This document shows, piece by piece, positions 12,736-22,743 of a stretch of 64,000 nucleotides of DNA. The stretch is from Gentiana macrophylla. Lineage: Eukaryota; Streptophyta; Magnoliopsida; Gentianales; Gentianaceae. The position numbers and the translations under genes are program-made. The stretch spans positions 2,666,001-2,730,000 of the forward strand of contig CM047805.1 of NCBI GenBank assembly GCA_026214975.1. Reading direction: 5' to 3'. The notes beneath the pieces are model-generated. The model was not told the origin of the DNA. It did not search any database and saw nothing but the letters and a program-made list of their open reading frames with translations. Position 1 is the first letter of the stretch; each line of letters begins with the position of its first letter.

Positions 12736-12945
12736 TAATAAAACTAAGAGTAATTAACGCAAAACACCCATATCTATAGGTCAATTTTGGGACTTGCCAT
12801 ATAATAAAACTAAGAGTAATTAACGCAAAATACCCCTATTTATTTGTTAACTTTAGGACTTGCCATATAATAAAACTAAGAGTAATTAGCGCAAAACACC
12901 CCTATCTATGGGTAATTTTGGCACTTTTACCTTCTATCTTATGTA
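12736..12945. repeat. 66-bp tandem triplication across a MULE boundary
   Basis: GAGTAATTA(A/G)CGCAAAA begins at 12748, 12814 and 12880, exactly 66 bp apart. Each unit consists of about 49 bases of the MULE inverted-repeat tip plus about 17 bases of flank (CCATATAATAAAACTAA), including the MULE 9-bp TSD. Only the third copy leads into the full element. Confidence 0.85.
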
Positions 12946-13196
12946 ATATTTTACAATTAACACCCTTTTATTAGCGCAAAACACCCATATCTGTGGGTCA
13001 ACTTTGAGACTTGTCATGTATTTTTAAATTTAGCACTTTTATCCTCTATCTTGTGTAATATTTTGCAATAAACACTCATTTTTGAATTTGACGCTAAATG
13101 AAACGGAAAGTACGCGTTTGTCAATCACTCGCCATCAACATTTCACGCGCTTTCACATTTTTACTTTTTATTACTTTTTATCAAATAAATCCCTTA

Positions 13197-13526
13197 TGAT
13201 GAAGTTTGTAGAATTACAAACAAACAAAATTAAAATCCGGAATTATTGATCATGTAAAAGTTACAATGTGTTTACAATGTGGCTGGTCATGGGGTATTTA
13301 TAACAACATACACCTCATAAATCAGTTATAAGTAAGTTACAAACGGTTATAACAGATTATAACTAGATAACCGATTTCTATATTATACATTCTATCAAAG
13401 CGATCGGTGGTCTTGAGTCTTCGTACCATCAAGAAGTCTTGGTCTTCATCTTGTCAAAGAGTGGCGATATCTTGGATTGATCAGCAGAGTGCACTCAGTA
13501 TTTCCATCAGCTTTTATACTGTAACA
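13197..13526 (-). repeat. Copia 3' LTR (left copy)
   Basis: This copy is 330 bp and similar to 18032-18368. A possible LTR TATA element, TTATAAATACC on the minus strand, lies at about 13294-13306. Confidence 0.85.
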
Positions 13527-13879
13527 CCCCCCCTCAAGCTGTGAGTGGTTCATGAACAGCTTGCACTCAGCATTCCCATCAGCTACTTGAAGTCTGAAAG
13601 ATCTTTGAAACTCCCAATTTATCTAGTAGATAAGAGAAAATAGGTTCATCTAAGGCTTTGGTGAGAATGTCAGCTATTTGTTCTTTGGTGTTGACTGAAA
13701 GAAGTTTGATGAGTCCTGATTTGACTTTGTCTCTCACAACATGACAATCAGTTTCAATGTGTTTGGTTCTTTAATGGAAGACATGATTGTGAGCAATGTG
13801 CATTGTACTAGCATTGTCATAAAATAACACAGCATGCAACTGAACTGGAATTTGTAAGTCCTCTAGTATATAAATAAGC

Positions 13880-16800
13880 CAAGCCACTGGATTTCACAAA
13901 CTGCATTTGCCATGGCCATGTACTCAGCCTCAGAGGAGCTTCTAGCAATTGTTGTTTGTTTTTTTGCCTTCCAGGAGATTGGAGCATCTCCTAGGAACAT
14001 CATATAACCTGATACTGATCTTATAGTTTCAGGACAACCAGCCCAATCACTATATGTAAACCTTTAAGTACAAGATTATTGTCTGCTGGAAAGAAGATTC
14101 CTTGGCCAGGATTGGTCTTCAATTACCTCAGCAGTCTATAAGCTGCCTTCATATGATTTTCAGTGAGAGTGTCTAGAAACTGACTTAGTTATTGTACTGC
14201 AAAGGCAATATCTGGTATGGTAAAAGTGAGGTAAATCAATTTACCCACTAGGGATCTATATGCAGTGTTATCTTCTAAAAGTGGTGAATCACCATGTTGC
14301 AAAGTCTGCTTGGACTCCATAGGTGTCTTAGCAGGTTTGGCTCCTAAAAACTCATATTCTTCTAGGAGGTTAAGTGTGTACTTTCTTTGTGAAATGGATA
14401 TACCTTTGGGACATCTGGCAGCCTCAATGCCTAGGACATATCTCAATTTTCCAAGATCTTTGATGGTGAACTTTTGATGTAAAGCATTCTTAACTTGCTG
14501 AATCAACTCTTCACCAGGACTGGCAACTATGATGTCATCTACATAACTAGTAAGGCAATAAATGAATGTCCTGACCCTTTTGTGAATAAACTGTTGTCAT
14601 GTTTGGATTGAATGAATCCTTGAGCCTCCAATGATTCAGTCAACTTGCAATTCCATTGTCTGCTGGCTTGTTTGAGGCCATATAGTGATTTGGTAAGTTT
14701 GCAAACTTGGTTTGGTTTAGTTGCTGCACAGCCTGGTGGTAACTGCATGTATACTTCTTCATGTAGATCTCCATGTAGAAAGGCAGTATTGACATCCATT
14801 TGATGTAAATGCCAGTTGTTGGTTGCTGCTGCTGCAAGTAAGGTTCTGACTGTAGTGACCTTGACAACAGGGGAAAAGGTTTCTTGATAATCAATCCCAT
14901 ATGTCTGAGTATAGCCTTTGGCTACTAATCTTGCTTTGTATCTCTTTACTGATCCATCAGGATTATATTTGATTCTGTATACCCATTTTCATCCTATGGG
15001 TTTCTTGCCTGGGGGCAGATCAACTATCTCTCAAGTATGAGTCTTTTGTAAAGCTTCAATTTCTTTGTTCATTGCCTATTTCCATTCATCATGCTTGATA
15101 GCTTGATTGTAGGTCTTAGGCTCTTTAACAGCATCAATAGTATTAATGAATCTGGCATAATCTGCTGAGAGATTGTCCAGACTAATTACTTCACTCAGTA
15201 GATGTGGGGTATACTGAACATTATAAGCACCCCCTTGATAAAATGTGGGTGATTTCCTTGTTCTTGCGGACCTTCTTAGTTGTGTGGGTTCAGGTGCCTG
15301 ATGTACTGGTCCATGCCTTTCATTGGATTGATCAACAAGCGCCGATCCCGTTCTTTGGTTGGTCTCTTTGACTCATTCAAAGAGTCATCAAAAGCGCCCA
15401 TCACGGCAAAGTAATATGCATGTCAGCAAGATATATAGGCTTTCCTAAGACCTGTTGAAAAAGAGGAAAGTAAGTTTCATGGAATTGAGTATTTCTGGCA
15501 ACAAAGATGTCTTTGATGGTAATATCTAAGAAAATAGCATCCTTGGAGGTGGTTGAATTCCCAAGACAGACACAAGTCCTGCATCTTGAGTCAAATTTGG
15601 TTCTATACTGCTGAAGTGTGCATGAAAAAACTAAGCAACCAAAAACTTTAAACACGGAATAGTCTGGTTTGGTGCCAAAAAGATTTTCATGTGGAGTGCT
15701 TTCTTTCAGCAGTGGTGTAGGCGTGCATTGATCAATTTTACAGCATGTAAAAGACAAAATCCCCAATATTCAATGGGTAGATTACTCTGGAACCTCAAAC
15801 ATCTTGCAACATTTTGCAGATGCTGATGTTTTCTTTCAACAATACCATTATGCTCAGGTGTACTGACACATGATGTCTGATGTTTGATACCCTGCTGAGC
15901 ATAAAAGTCAGTAAGTTGAAATTATGCACCATTGTCAGATCTATTCACTTTAATAATTTTATGAAACTGGGTAGAAGTATATTTAACAAAAGATTTAATA
16001 AGGTCAGAAGCTTCAGATTTATGCCTCATAAGAAAAACCCAAGTAAACCTAGAAAAATCATCTACAACAGTAAGAAAATATTGTTGTCCATTCACAGTAT
16101 GATGTTTTAAAAGACCCCAAATATCCATGTAAACAAGATCAAAAATAGTGTTTACAGTAGTGGTACTTAAAGAAAAAGGATTTTTCTTCAATTTTGCCAT
16201 AGGACAGACATAACAAAGATCATGATTACAAAATTGGACATCATCAGACTGTGAACTGATGACTTGCAGTCTCTTATCAGGCAAGTGTCCAAGTTTGTAG
16301 TGCCATAAAAGTGCATCATCTAATCTATCAGATAAGGTGTGATTCTCTACAGCATTGGTAACATAAAGTCTTATTGGCTGATCCATGACATAAAGTCCTC
16401 TCTGTAACTCAGCTGAACCAATCATGTTCTTGTCTTGCAAAACACACTTGTTAGTAGAAAAAATAGCTGCACCTTTTGTAAGATTAATAAAATAAGGTAA
16501 GATAAAAGGTTACACTTAAAATCAGGAATGTAAAACATATCATGTAGGACCAGTTGAGTGTTGATCCTCACTTGGCCTATGCGTGTGACAGAGATATTAT
16601 TTCCATTAGGTAATCCCATTTTTTTCACTAGATAAAGGTTTATGATTACTTAATATATCTAATAATCCTACAATGTGATCTGTGGCACCAGAGTCCAAGA
16701 TCCATTGTATTGATCTTACTAAGTTTAGGTCACTTGTTCCTGTGGCAGGTGACTGAGGTGAGTAATGTGTAACAATGTTAGCAGACTGACCAACAGCAAA

Positions 16801-17747
16801 TCCTGCATGTCTCGGAGGGTCACTCAGCAGAGCCATCAACTTGTCAAGTTGTTGTGCAGTAAGATTGGGAAACCCTGGGCTAGCAGACATGCTTGGTGCC
16901 TGATCATCTTCTGCTGATTGCTCCTCTTCTACCATATTTGCCCTTTTTGATTTAAAACCAGGGGAAAAACCATGCTTCTTGTAACAGGTCTCCTCAGTAT
17001 GACAATTGAATCCACAAAAGCAACATTGCATCTTTTTGGGATTTTTGGGCCTAGGATTTGCAGCAGAGTTAGGTCTGCTGACAGTCTGGCTTTGTCCTTG
17101 TCCATTCTTTTATGACAATTGGACCATGGAATCTTGATTCTTGGCCTTGTTAGCCACATATAACTTCTGTCTCAAACTTGATTGCCATTGCAAAGACATC
17201 ATGAATTTCTGGGAAAGTCCCCATCAACATTGCCTGTGAGACCATTGGTTCAAATTAATCCCTTAAACCTTTAAGGAATTTAATGATATGTTCAGCTTCC
17301 ATATGATCCATCATATTGCTGATTGCATTGCAGTGACATTGAGGATCACAAGAACAGATTGTTAAAGGCCTGATGGTCTTGATTTCTTCCCAAAGAATCA
17401 TCATTTGTAAAGTATTAATTGACAGAATATGTGCCTTGTTTCAGTAGATGCATTTCTTCAAGAAGATCTGAAAGTCTTAATGCATCAACATTTGAAAACC
17501 TTGCTGCAAGATTCTTCCATACTGCATGTGCATTATTGAAGTACATCAAACTTTGTGCAATGGTGTTCTCAACAGAATTCAAGATCCATGATCTCACCAT
17601 TGTATCACATTGCCTCCAAGCATGAAAGTCTACTGAATCCGGTTCTGGCCTTTTAATTGTTCCGTCTACGAAGCCAATTTTATTCTTGGTGATCAACACC
17701 ATCTCCATGGACATTTTCCAAGGATTATAGTTATTTCCATTCATCAA
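13880..17747 (-). pseudogene. Copia gag-pol polyprotein, broken
   Basis: Reading leftward: a gag N-terminus begins MMNGNNYNPWKMSM (to 17747). A CCHC zinc knuckle (CFCGFNCHTEETC) lies near 16990-17030. The protease motif WILDSGATDH lies near 16675-16704. A pre-integrase and integrase core follows (LWHYKLGHL, then YMDIWG and SDNGA as the first two catalytic aspartates, about 15920-16330). RT begins [17 protein letters not shown] and carries YVDD at 14534-14545. The RNase H motif [11 protein letters not shown] lies near 13898-13941. The frame shifts and meets stops between these blocks, for example around 15780, 16450 and 14990, so no full protein is encoded. Confidence 0.9.
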
Positions 17748-18019
17748 TGAACAAGAACCAGAGAAGGATTCTCATTAGGATGAACATAGAATGGACTGAA
17801 GGGACTTATTTCTTGTTTCTTAGCTGCCATGACTTTCAAGAATTTCAGAATTGATTCTCAAATCAACGATGATATTAGAAAAATTGATCAAGAATTGATC
17901 AAAAAACAGAGAAAAGGATGATAGTTACTCTAAAGAAACTGAAAACCCAGAAAAAATGAAGAACACTCTCAAGTTTCTCCAAAAAAATGCAGGAAAGCTT
18001 TTAGAAATTCTCAATTTCT

Positions 18020-18031
18020 GCTCTGATACCA
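18020..18031 (-). other. Copia primer-binding site
   Basis: The minus strand reads TGGTATCAGAGC, the standard complement of the 3' end of initiator tRNA-Met, directly after the 5' LTR. Confidence 0.9.
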
Positions 18032-18368
18032 TGATGAAATTTGTAGAATTACAAACAAACAAAATAAAATGCGGAATTATTATTGATCATGTAAAAGTTA
18101 CAATGTGTTTACAATGTGGCTGATCATGGGGTATGTATAACAACATACACCTCATTAATCAGTTAGAAGTAAGTTACAAACGGTTATAACAGATTACAAC
18201 TATATAACCACTTTCTATATTATACACTATCAAATTGATCGGTGGGTTCTTTGAGTCTTCATCTTGTCGCCAGGTGCCGGTCTTCATCTGTTGTCGGCCA
18301 GTCAGCCGATATCTTCGATTGATCAGCATAGTGCACCTAGCATTCCCATCAGCTTTTATACTGTAACA
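18032..18368 (-). repeat. Copia 5' LTR (right copy)
   Basis: This copy is 337 bp, starts TGTTACAGTATAAAAGC and ends TTTCATCA on the minus strand. Confidence 0.85.
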
Positions 18369-19021
18369 CCCTAAACCATTTTCTTCCTCAACGTAAAATT
18401 AATCAGCTTTTTTTTCTCAATTAAACCCCCCTCTCCTATTAAACCCTAATTTGTTGACCAACAATTGCCTCCTCCATTTTATTTCCCATCTCTCTCTCAA
18501 GTGAATTGTTGTTCGCCATTTTCTTCCTCAACTTTCAAATGGTGTTTGAAGCAATGGTTCCATAAATATGTTGCTCAACACTCATTCCTGGAAGTGCCAT
18601 CTTAAGGACAATTCTCGCCGGCGCTAGTTGACACTCGGCGGTGTTGACAGAAAGTACTCACGATTAATTAATATTATATTGATGGAAGGGAATTAGATGT
18701 TTTTGTAGATGGGGAAAGGAAATTAGAAATCGGGAATGACAAGGCGTTGGTATTCAACAATTGGGTTGGGAATGAACGACGATTTTGGGGAAATAATAAA
18801 AATAAAGTTTATTTTTATTTTTATTGTTAATCCGTGAAATGTTGATGGCGAGTGAATGACAAACGTATTTTCCGTCTCTTTTAACGTCAAATTCGAAAAA
18901 GGGTGTTTGTTGCAAAATATTACACAATATAGAAGGTAAATGTGCTAAATTTAAAGATACGAGACAAGTTTCAAAATTGACCCAAAGATATGGTGTTTTG
19001 CGCTAATTACTCTAAAATTAA

Positions 19022-19825
19022 TAATTTGGGGTAACTGATTTTTTTTGCCAAGCTAGCATATGCTTAAATACTTATTGGACTCATTATGACGCAAGTAATA
19101 CCACCAGACCCATTTTTTGGAGCGCATCGTAGGTTGTATCAGAGCTGATTATTAAACAAAACTATGTATCGCTCAATGAGTGATGATGAGTGCATATTTA
19201 GAATCATATGGTAGGGTTATGGCTAGGACAACCGGTTATTTAAGAAGGGAAGAATGTAATATTTTCATGTTTGGAAAGTGGAAGAAAGACTACAAAGATA
19301 TAAAGTTGGAACAAAATACTTTGAAACTTAAGTTAATCATTTTACGCCAAGCAATGACGATGAATCTAATTAGTTACTCAATTGATTATAATTCCATTTC
19401 CAATAACATCGCTAAAGTCAAGTTATGGTAGATTACCTCTCCCTCGAAACATCATAAAAGCCTTTTTATTTTGAAGGCCTTTATCCCCCCAACCCACACA
19501 CACACACAATAATTATATCGGTACATCGCATTTCCTTTTACAATACCACACTGAATTGATATTTCGAAAGTTGATTCTTGATTAAAAAATCGACTTTTCG
19601 AATGTTAATTGTCAAGTTCGACTATCGGACAATTAATTATTGACTGAAGAATTGACTTTCAAAGTGTCTATCGGTGGTACCACACTTACTATACACAATA
19701 CTAATCAACATTTTGAAAATAAATTCAATCCTCAAATCGATTTTCAAAGGTTGATTAAATCTTTCGACTATGGCAAAATGGATTCTGGTGTGATACATAT
19801 ATGTAAATATGTAAAGCGGTGTAAA
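19022..19825. other. Intergenic, no gene recognised
   Basis: The longest reading frame (19180-19431, 83 codons, plus) begins MMMSAYLESYGRVMARTTGY and matches nothing I know. A (CA)n run lies at about 19495-19508. The part from 19540 to 19800 has repeated aatcgac/gtcgaa-type words, which also occur in several MITE-like segments of this window. Confidence 0.4.
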
Positions 19826-19840
19826 GTAAATTAGATGCTA
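19826..19840. repeat. SINE target-site duplication, left copy
   Basis: GTAAATTAGATGCTA (15 bp) recurs exactly at 20665-20679. This length and identity fit a target-primed reverse transcription event. Confidence 0.85.
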
Positions 19841-20664
19841 CCCGCTTGGGTAGCTCAGTTGGTTCCGGGTGACAGATTGCACCTCGAGAATGCATATTCG
19901 AATCCCTGCAGCCGCAGTGTGAGAGTTTTACTCTTAGAGTAACTCCTTGTGGGCACCGGGTTCAGTTCCTCCCACCTAAGGAGGCTGTTGAATCACCATA
20001 ATTGACCTCCTCACCATTCTATCGGGTCGGGATGGAGAGGTCATATGGTGAGGGATATCATGTTTGCATGTGGATATACAGGGCCGGCCCTGACATATTT
20101 TGGGTTTAAGGCCAAGTCTCCGAATTGGGCCTTTTAGTTGAAGTTATTTTTTTTAAAAACATATTTATCGCGTTTTAACCTCCGTAAATACAAAATTCAA
20201 TTTATTGATAGTCTCAAAACATACCTACAAAATAGTCTTTTGGGCCAAGTAAATTTTTTTATTGGGACATTGTGTTAGATATTTTTTTCATAAATATTTT
20301 TTGCAATCTCTTGCATACGAGTTGCTGAACGAAATAATGTTATCGCAACGAACGGGTTCGGCCGTCCGGTCGGTCGCGGTGGGTCGAAAAGAGCGCTTAA
20401 CTCGTGGAGGTTCGGAGGCAACGCCCCCGAAACCTAAACCAATACATGCATCAGTTCATGAAGGGAGTAAAAAAAATTTTGGGCCTTTATTAAAAAAAAA
20501 TTAACATATTATATTAGGTTAGATCAGATTGAATATACACGGTATTTTTTTTTTTAACAAAACATATACCGTTGGATTCTCCCGAGACCGTTGGACTTAA
20601 GACGACCATTTTCTTGGCCTCACTGTAGGGCCGGCCTTGTGGATATACCACCCAATAACTTGTC
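19841..20664 (+). mobile_element. tRNA-derived SINE, split by an hAT MITE
   Basis: The 5' part has a pol III box A-like stretch (TAGCTCAGTTGG) and a box B-like stretch (TTCGAATCCC), as in tRNA-derived SINEs. A perfect 15-bp TSD flanks the whole. The hAT MITE 20079-20639 lies inside near the 3' end, so the original SINE was about 255 bp. A diverged second copy is recognisable at about 56200-56400, sharing CAGATTGCACC and the later TCACTATTCT-TTCGGGTC region. Confidence 0.8.
20079..20639. mobile_element. hAT MITE, 561 bp, with perfect 8-bp TSD
   Basis: The ends are CAGGGCCGGCCCTG and TAGGGCCGGCCTTG, inverted. TGGATATA flanks both sides (20071-20078 and 20640-20647), the 8-bp TSD typical of hAT. 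The sequence is an internal-deletion relative of the hAT element at the left edge of the window: its reverse complement joins segments like 240-290 and 2755-2880. It encodes no transposase. Confidence 0.9.
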
Positions 20665-20942
20665 GTAAATTAGATGCTAATTAGTATTTTTGTTGGAGCC
20701 AAACACGTTTCTAATCTAAAACAAATATAGGAATCAATGTTGAACCATTTTGGGAAAAGATAAATTGACAAGAAACGTGTGGCGACACCCATAATCCAGC
20801 ACTTCACAGCCGGACCACCGTACGCGGCGACGATTTTCTCACCCCCTACCTATACCACCGCCCTCACAATTTTCAATAAGCGCGTTTTCCTCTCAATGAT
20901 TTAGCTCACAATCTGCTGTAATTAACAATTCCAAGCACAATC

Positions 20943-22361
20943 ATGAAGAAATCCCCTTTTCAATTTGCTCCATTCTGTTTGTTCTTCATCAATTTCGTTT
21001 CTTCCACTTTCATTCCCGCCGATCACTACCTTATCAGCTGTGGGTCACACGATTCCACAGTAAATGACGTTTTCCACCGCGAATTCATCGGTGATGGTTC
21101 CGAATTTGGGTCGAATTTGTTAGCATCGTCAAGAGGGACGAAAACCCTAAGTACAGATTCCTCTGAATCATCATCACCTCTATATCGCACTGCTAGAACA
21201 TTCAATCGGCCGTCAAAGTATGTTTTCCAGATTAAAGACCAAGGTGTTCATCATTTGGTACGCCTTCATTTTAATTTCATTAATTCCACTGTATTAAGCT
21301 CTTCTTTAGCTCAATTTCACGTTTTGGCAAATGGGTTTTTGTTGTTACGTGATTTTAATGTGAATGAATTACAAGAAGGTTTGTTAATTAAGGAGTTTAT
21401 CTTAAGGATTGATGATGAACACCTTGAAATCACGTTTGTTCCTTCGGAAAGATCGAATCTTGCTTATGTTAATGCAATTGAAGTGATTTCTGCTCCTAAA
21501 GATTTGATTAATGATCTAGGGTTGTATGTTGATTCGGATAAAAATGTAGGATTTAGTGGATTAAAGAAGTACGGTTTCGAAACTGAGTATAGGGTTAATG
21601 TGGGAGGTTTAAAGGTAACTCCTTTTAATGATTCTCTGTGGAGGACATGGGTTCAAGATGACAAGTTCTTGAAATCCGATAAGGGCTCGTCTAGTATACG
21701 TTTTAGTGGTCGGATTAACTATCAAACGGGTGGATCTAGCCGAGAAGTTGGCCCGGATAACGTGTATAATTCAGCTCGGGTGATCAAAAGCTTGGATGAT
21801 TCGATCCCTAAATCGAACATGACATGGATATTTTCAAATATTGAGCAGTATACGTATTTGGTTCGTCTCCATTTCTGTGATATAGCCAGCATTGCAAATT
21901 ACATGCTTTACTTCAATGTATACTTGAATGGAAATCTAGCTTACGAGAATTTGGACCTATCGAGAGAAACAAACGGATATCTTGCATCGCCTTTCTATAC
22001 CGATTTTGTAGTAGATGGAAGACTACTTTCCGGGTTTTTGACAGTTAGTATCGGGCCATCTAATATGAGTTTACCTCGTGCTGTTGATGCTATACTTAAT
22101 GGGATTGAAGTGTTTAAAATGAATAACCGAATGGGTAGCTTCGACGGTGAGGTTTGTGCTGGGACAGTACTGAAGAAATCAAGAAGCAGAAGCACGGGCG
22201 TGTTTTTTATCCTGTTAGCTGCGGTTTTGTTGTTGCTTGCTGCATCTGTGATATTGCAGAGAAGAAGGAATAATGAGGCATTAGGGTTCACAAGATTGCC
22301 TGTGGATGTTTCTGAAGTCATTGGTAAGTATGAAAACCAACTTTCTACTAGTAAAGTGTGA
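20943..22361 (+). CDS. Malectin-like (CrRLK1L-type) membrane protein without kinase domain
   Basis: The single reading frame encodes 472 residues. Residues 1-24 are a hydrophobic signal peptide. About 27-190 and 205-395 form two malectin-like domains, with CrRLK1L hallmarks such as HYLISCGS near the start, SPLYRTAR, VRLHF (twice) and a repeated NAIEV/NGIEVF strand. About 419-438 (GVFFILLAAVLLLLAASVIL) is a transmembrane helix, followed by a basic stop-transfer QRRR and only about 30 cytoplasmic residues. Typical CrRLK1L receptors (FERONIA, THESEUS1) are over 800 residues with a Ser/Thr kinase there. A strong splice donor, GTAAGT, at about 22325 could allow an alternative 3' exon, but I see no kinase exon downstream. 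It probably acts at the cell surface in wall or RALF-peptide sensing; that role is inferred from the family. Confidence 0.85.
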   Translation: MKKSPFQFAPFCLFFINFVSSTFIPADHYLISCGSHDSTVNDVFHREFIGDGSEFGSNLLASSRGTKTLSTDSSESSSPLYRTARTFNRPSKYVFQIKDQGVHHLVRLHFNFINSTVLSSSLAQFHVLANGFLLLRDFNVNELQEGLLIKEFILRIDDEHLEITFVPSERSNLAYVNAIEVISAPKDLINDLGLYVDSDKNVGFSGLKKYGFETEYRVNVGGLKVTPFNDSLWRTWVQDDKFLKSDKGSSSIRFSGRINYQTGGSSREVGPDNVYNSARVIKSLDDSIPKSNMTWIFSNIEQYTYLVRLHFCDIASIANYMLYFNVYLNGNLAYENLDLSRETNGYLASPFYTDFVVDGRLLSGFLTVSIGPSNMSLPRAVDAILNGIEVFKMNNRMGSFDGEVCAGTVLKKSRSRSTGVFFILLAAVLLLLAASVILQRRRNNEALGFTRLPVDVSEVIGKYENQLSTSKV

Positions 22362-22373
22362 TGTTTTTGATTG

Positions 22374-22743
22374 GGTAGTTGTTATTGGCACCACATCTAA
22401 TCTATTTTCGGGTCACTACAGCGATATTCGACTATTAAGCTCAACATTCGACTTTGCAAAGTTCATTTGGCCATTTTCGACCTTTGTAAGGTCGAATCTT
22501 GCCCGAACTGTGGTGCAACGATAAATTAATTCACCGTGGTGCCAATGAAAAGGCAGTTGTTATTGGCGCCACGGCGAATCTACTCTCGTGGTGCCACAAT
22601 GAATTTGATCTCTGGAAAATCGGATGTAAGCTCAACATTCGACTTTGCAGCAGTTGAATGTCCAGTTTTTACCTCTGTAAAGTCGGATCTTGCTCAAACT
22701 GTGGTATCATAATAGATTCATTGTGATGTCAATAACAAGGGTT
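22374..22743. mobile_element. Two adjacent MULE-type MITE copies
   Basis: Copy one (about 22374-22551) starts GTAGTTGTTATTGGCACCAC and ends GTGGTGCCAATGA. Copy two (about 22552-22743) starts CAGTTGTTATTGGCGCCAC and ends GATGTCAATAACAAGG. Both share attcgactttgca-type interior words and the same ends as 12545-12734. I could not find a convincing TSD. They begin 12 bases after the malectin-like stop codon, so they may form part of its 3' UTR. Confidence 0.65.

Larger units (their letters stand above)
13197..18368 (-). mobile_element. Ty1/Copia retrotransposon, minus strand, decayed
   Basis: The LTRs are 13197-13526 (330 bp) and 18032-18368 (337 bp), both TGTTACAG...CATCA on the minus strand. 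The PBS at 18020-18031 reads TGGTATCAGAGC, a full match to the initiator tRNA-Met complement. A purine tract (TTGAGGGGGG) precedes the 3' LTR. Domain order is GAG, protease, integrase, RT, RNase H, which defines Copia. The flanking 5-mers are CCTTA (13192-13196) and CCCTA (18369-18373), a 4 of 5 match. Several stops and frameshifts make it non-functional. It sits inside the Mutator-like element. Confidence 0.9.
12880..19012. mobile_element. Mutator-like element (non-autonomous), split by a Copia element
   Basis: The left end GAGTAATTAGCGCAAAAC at 12880 matches the reverse complement of the right end at 19012. The inverted repeats extend about 300 bp (12880-13180 against 18840-19012 and beyond). 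The flanks are TAAAACTAA (12871-12879) and TAAAATTAA (19013-19021), an 8 of 9 match to a 9-bp TSD. Without the Copia insert (13197-18368) the element is about 960 bp and shows no transposase. The interior at 18370-18800 is unassigned and could be captured sequence. Confidence 0.75.

Noticed and set aside
12748..12945. A CRISPR-like array of regularly spaced repeats
   Set aside because: The 66-bp repeats are contiguous copies of a transposon edge with its flank, in a plant genome, with no spacers.
19100..19160. A second primer-binding site (TGTATCAGAGCTG on the plus strand)
   Set aside because: There is no LTR next to it; the match to TGGTATCAGAGC is partial and isolated.
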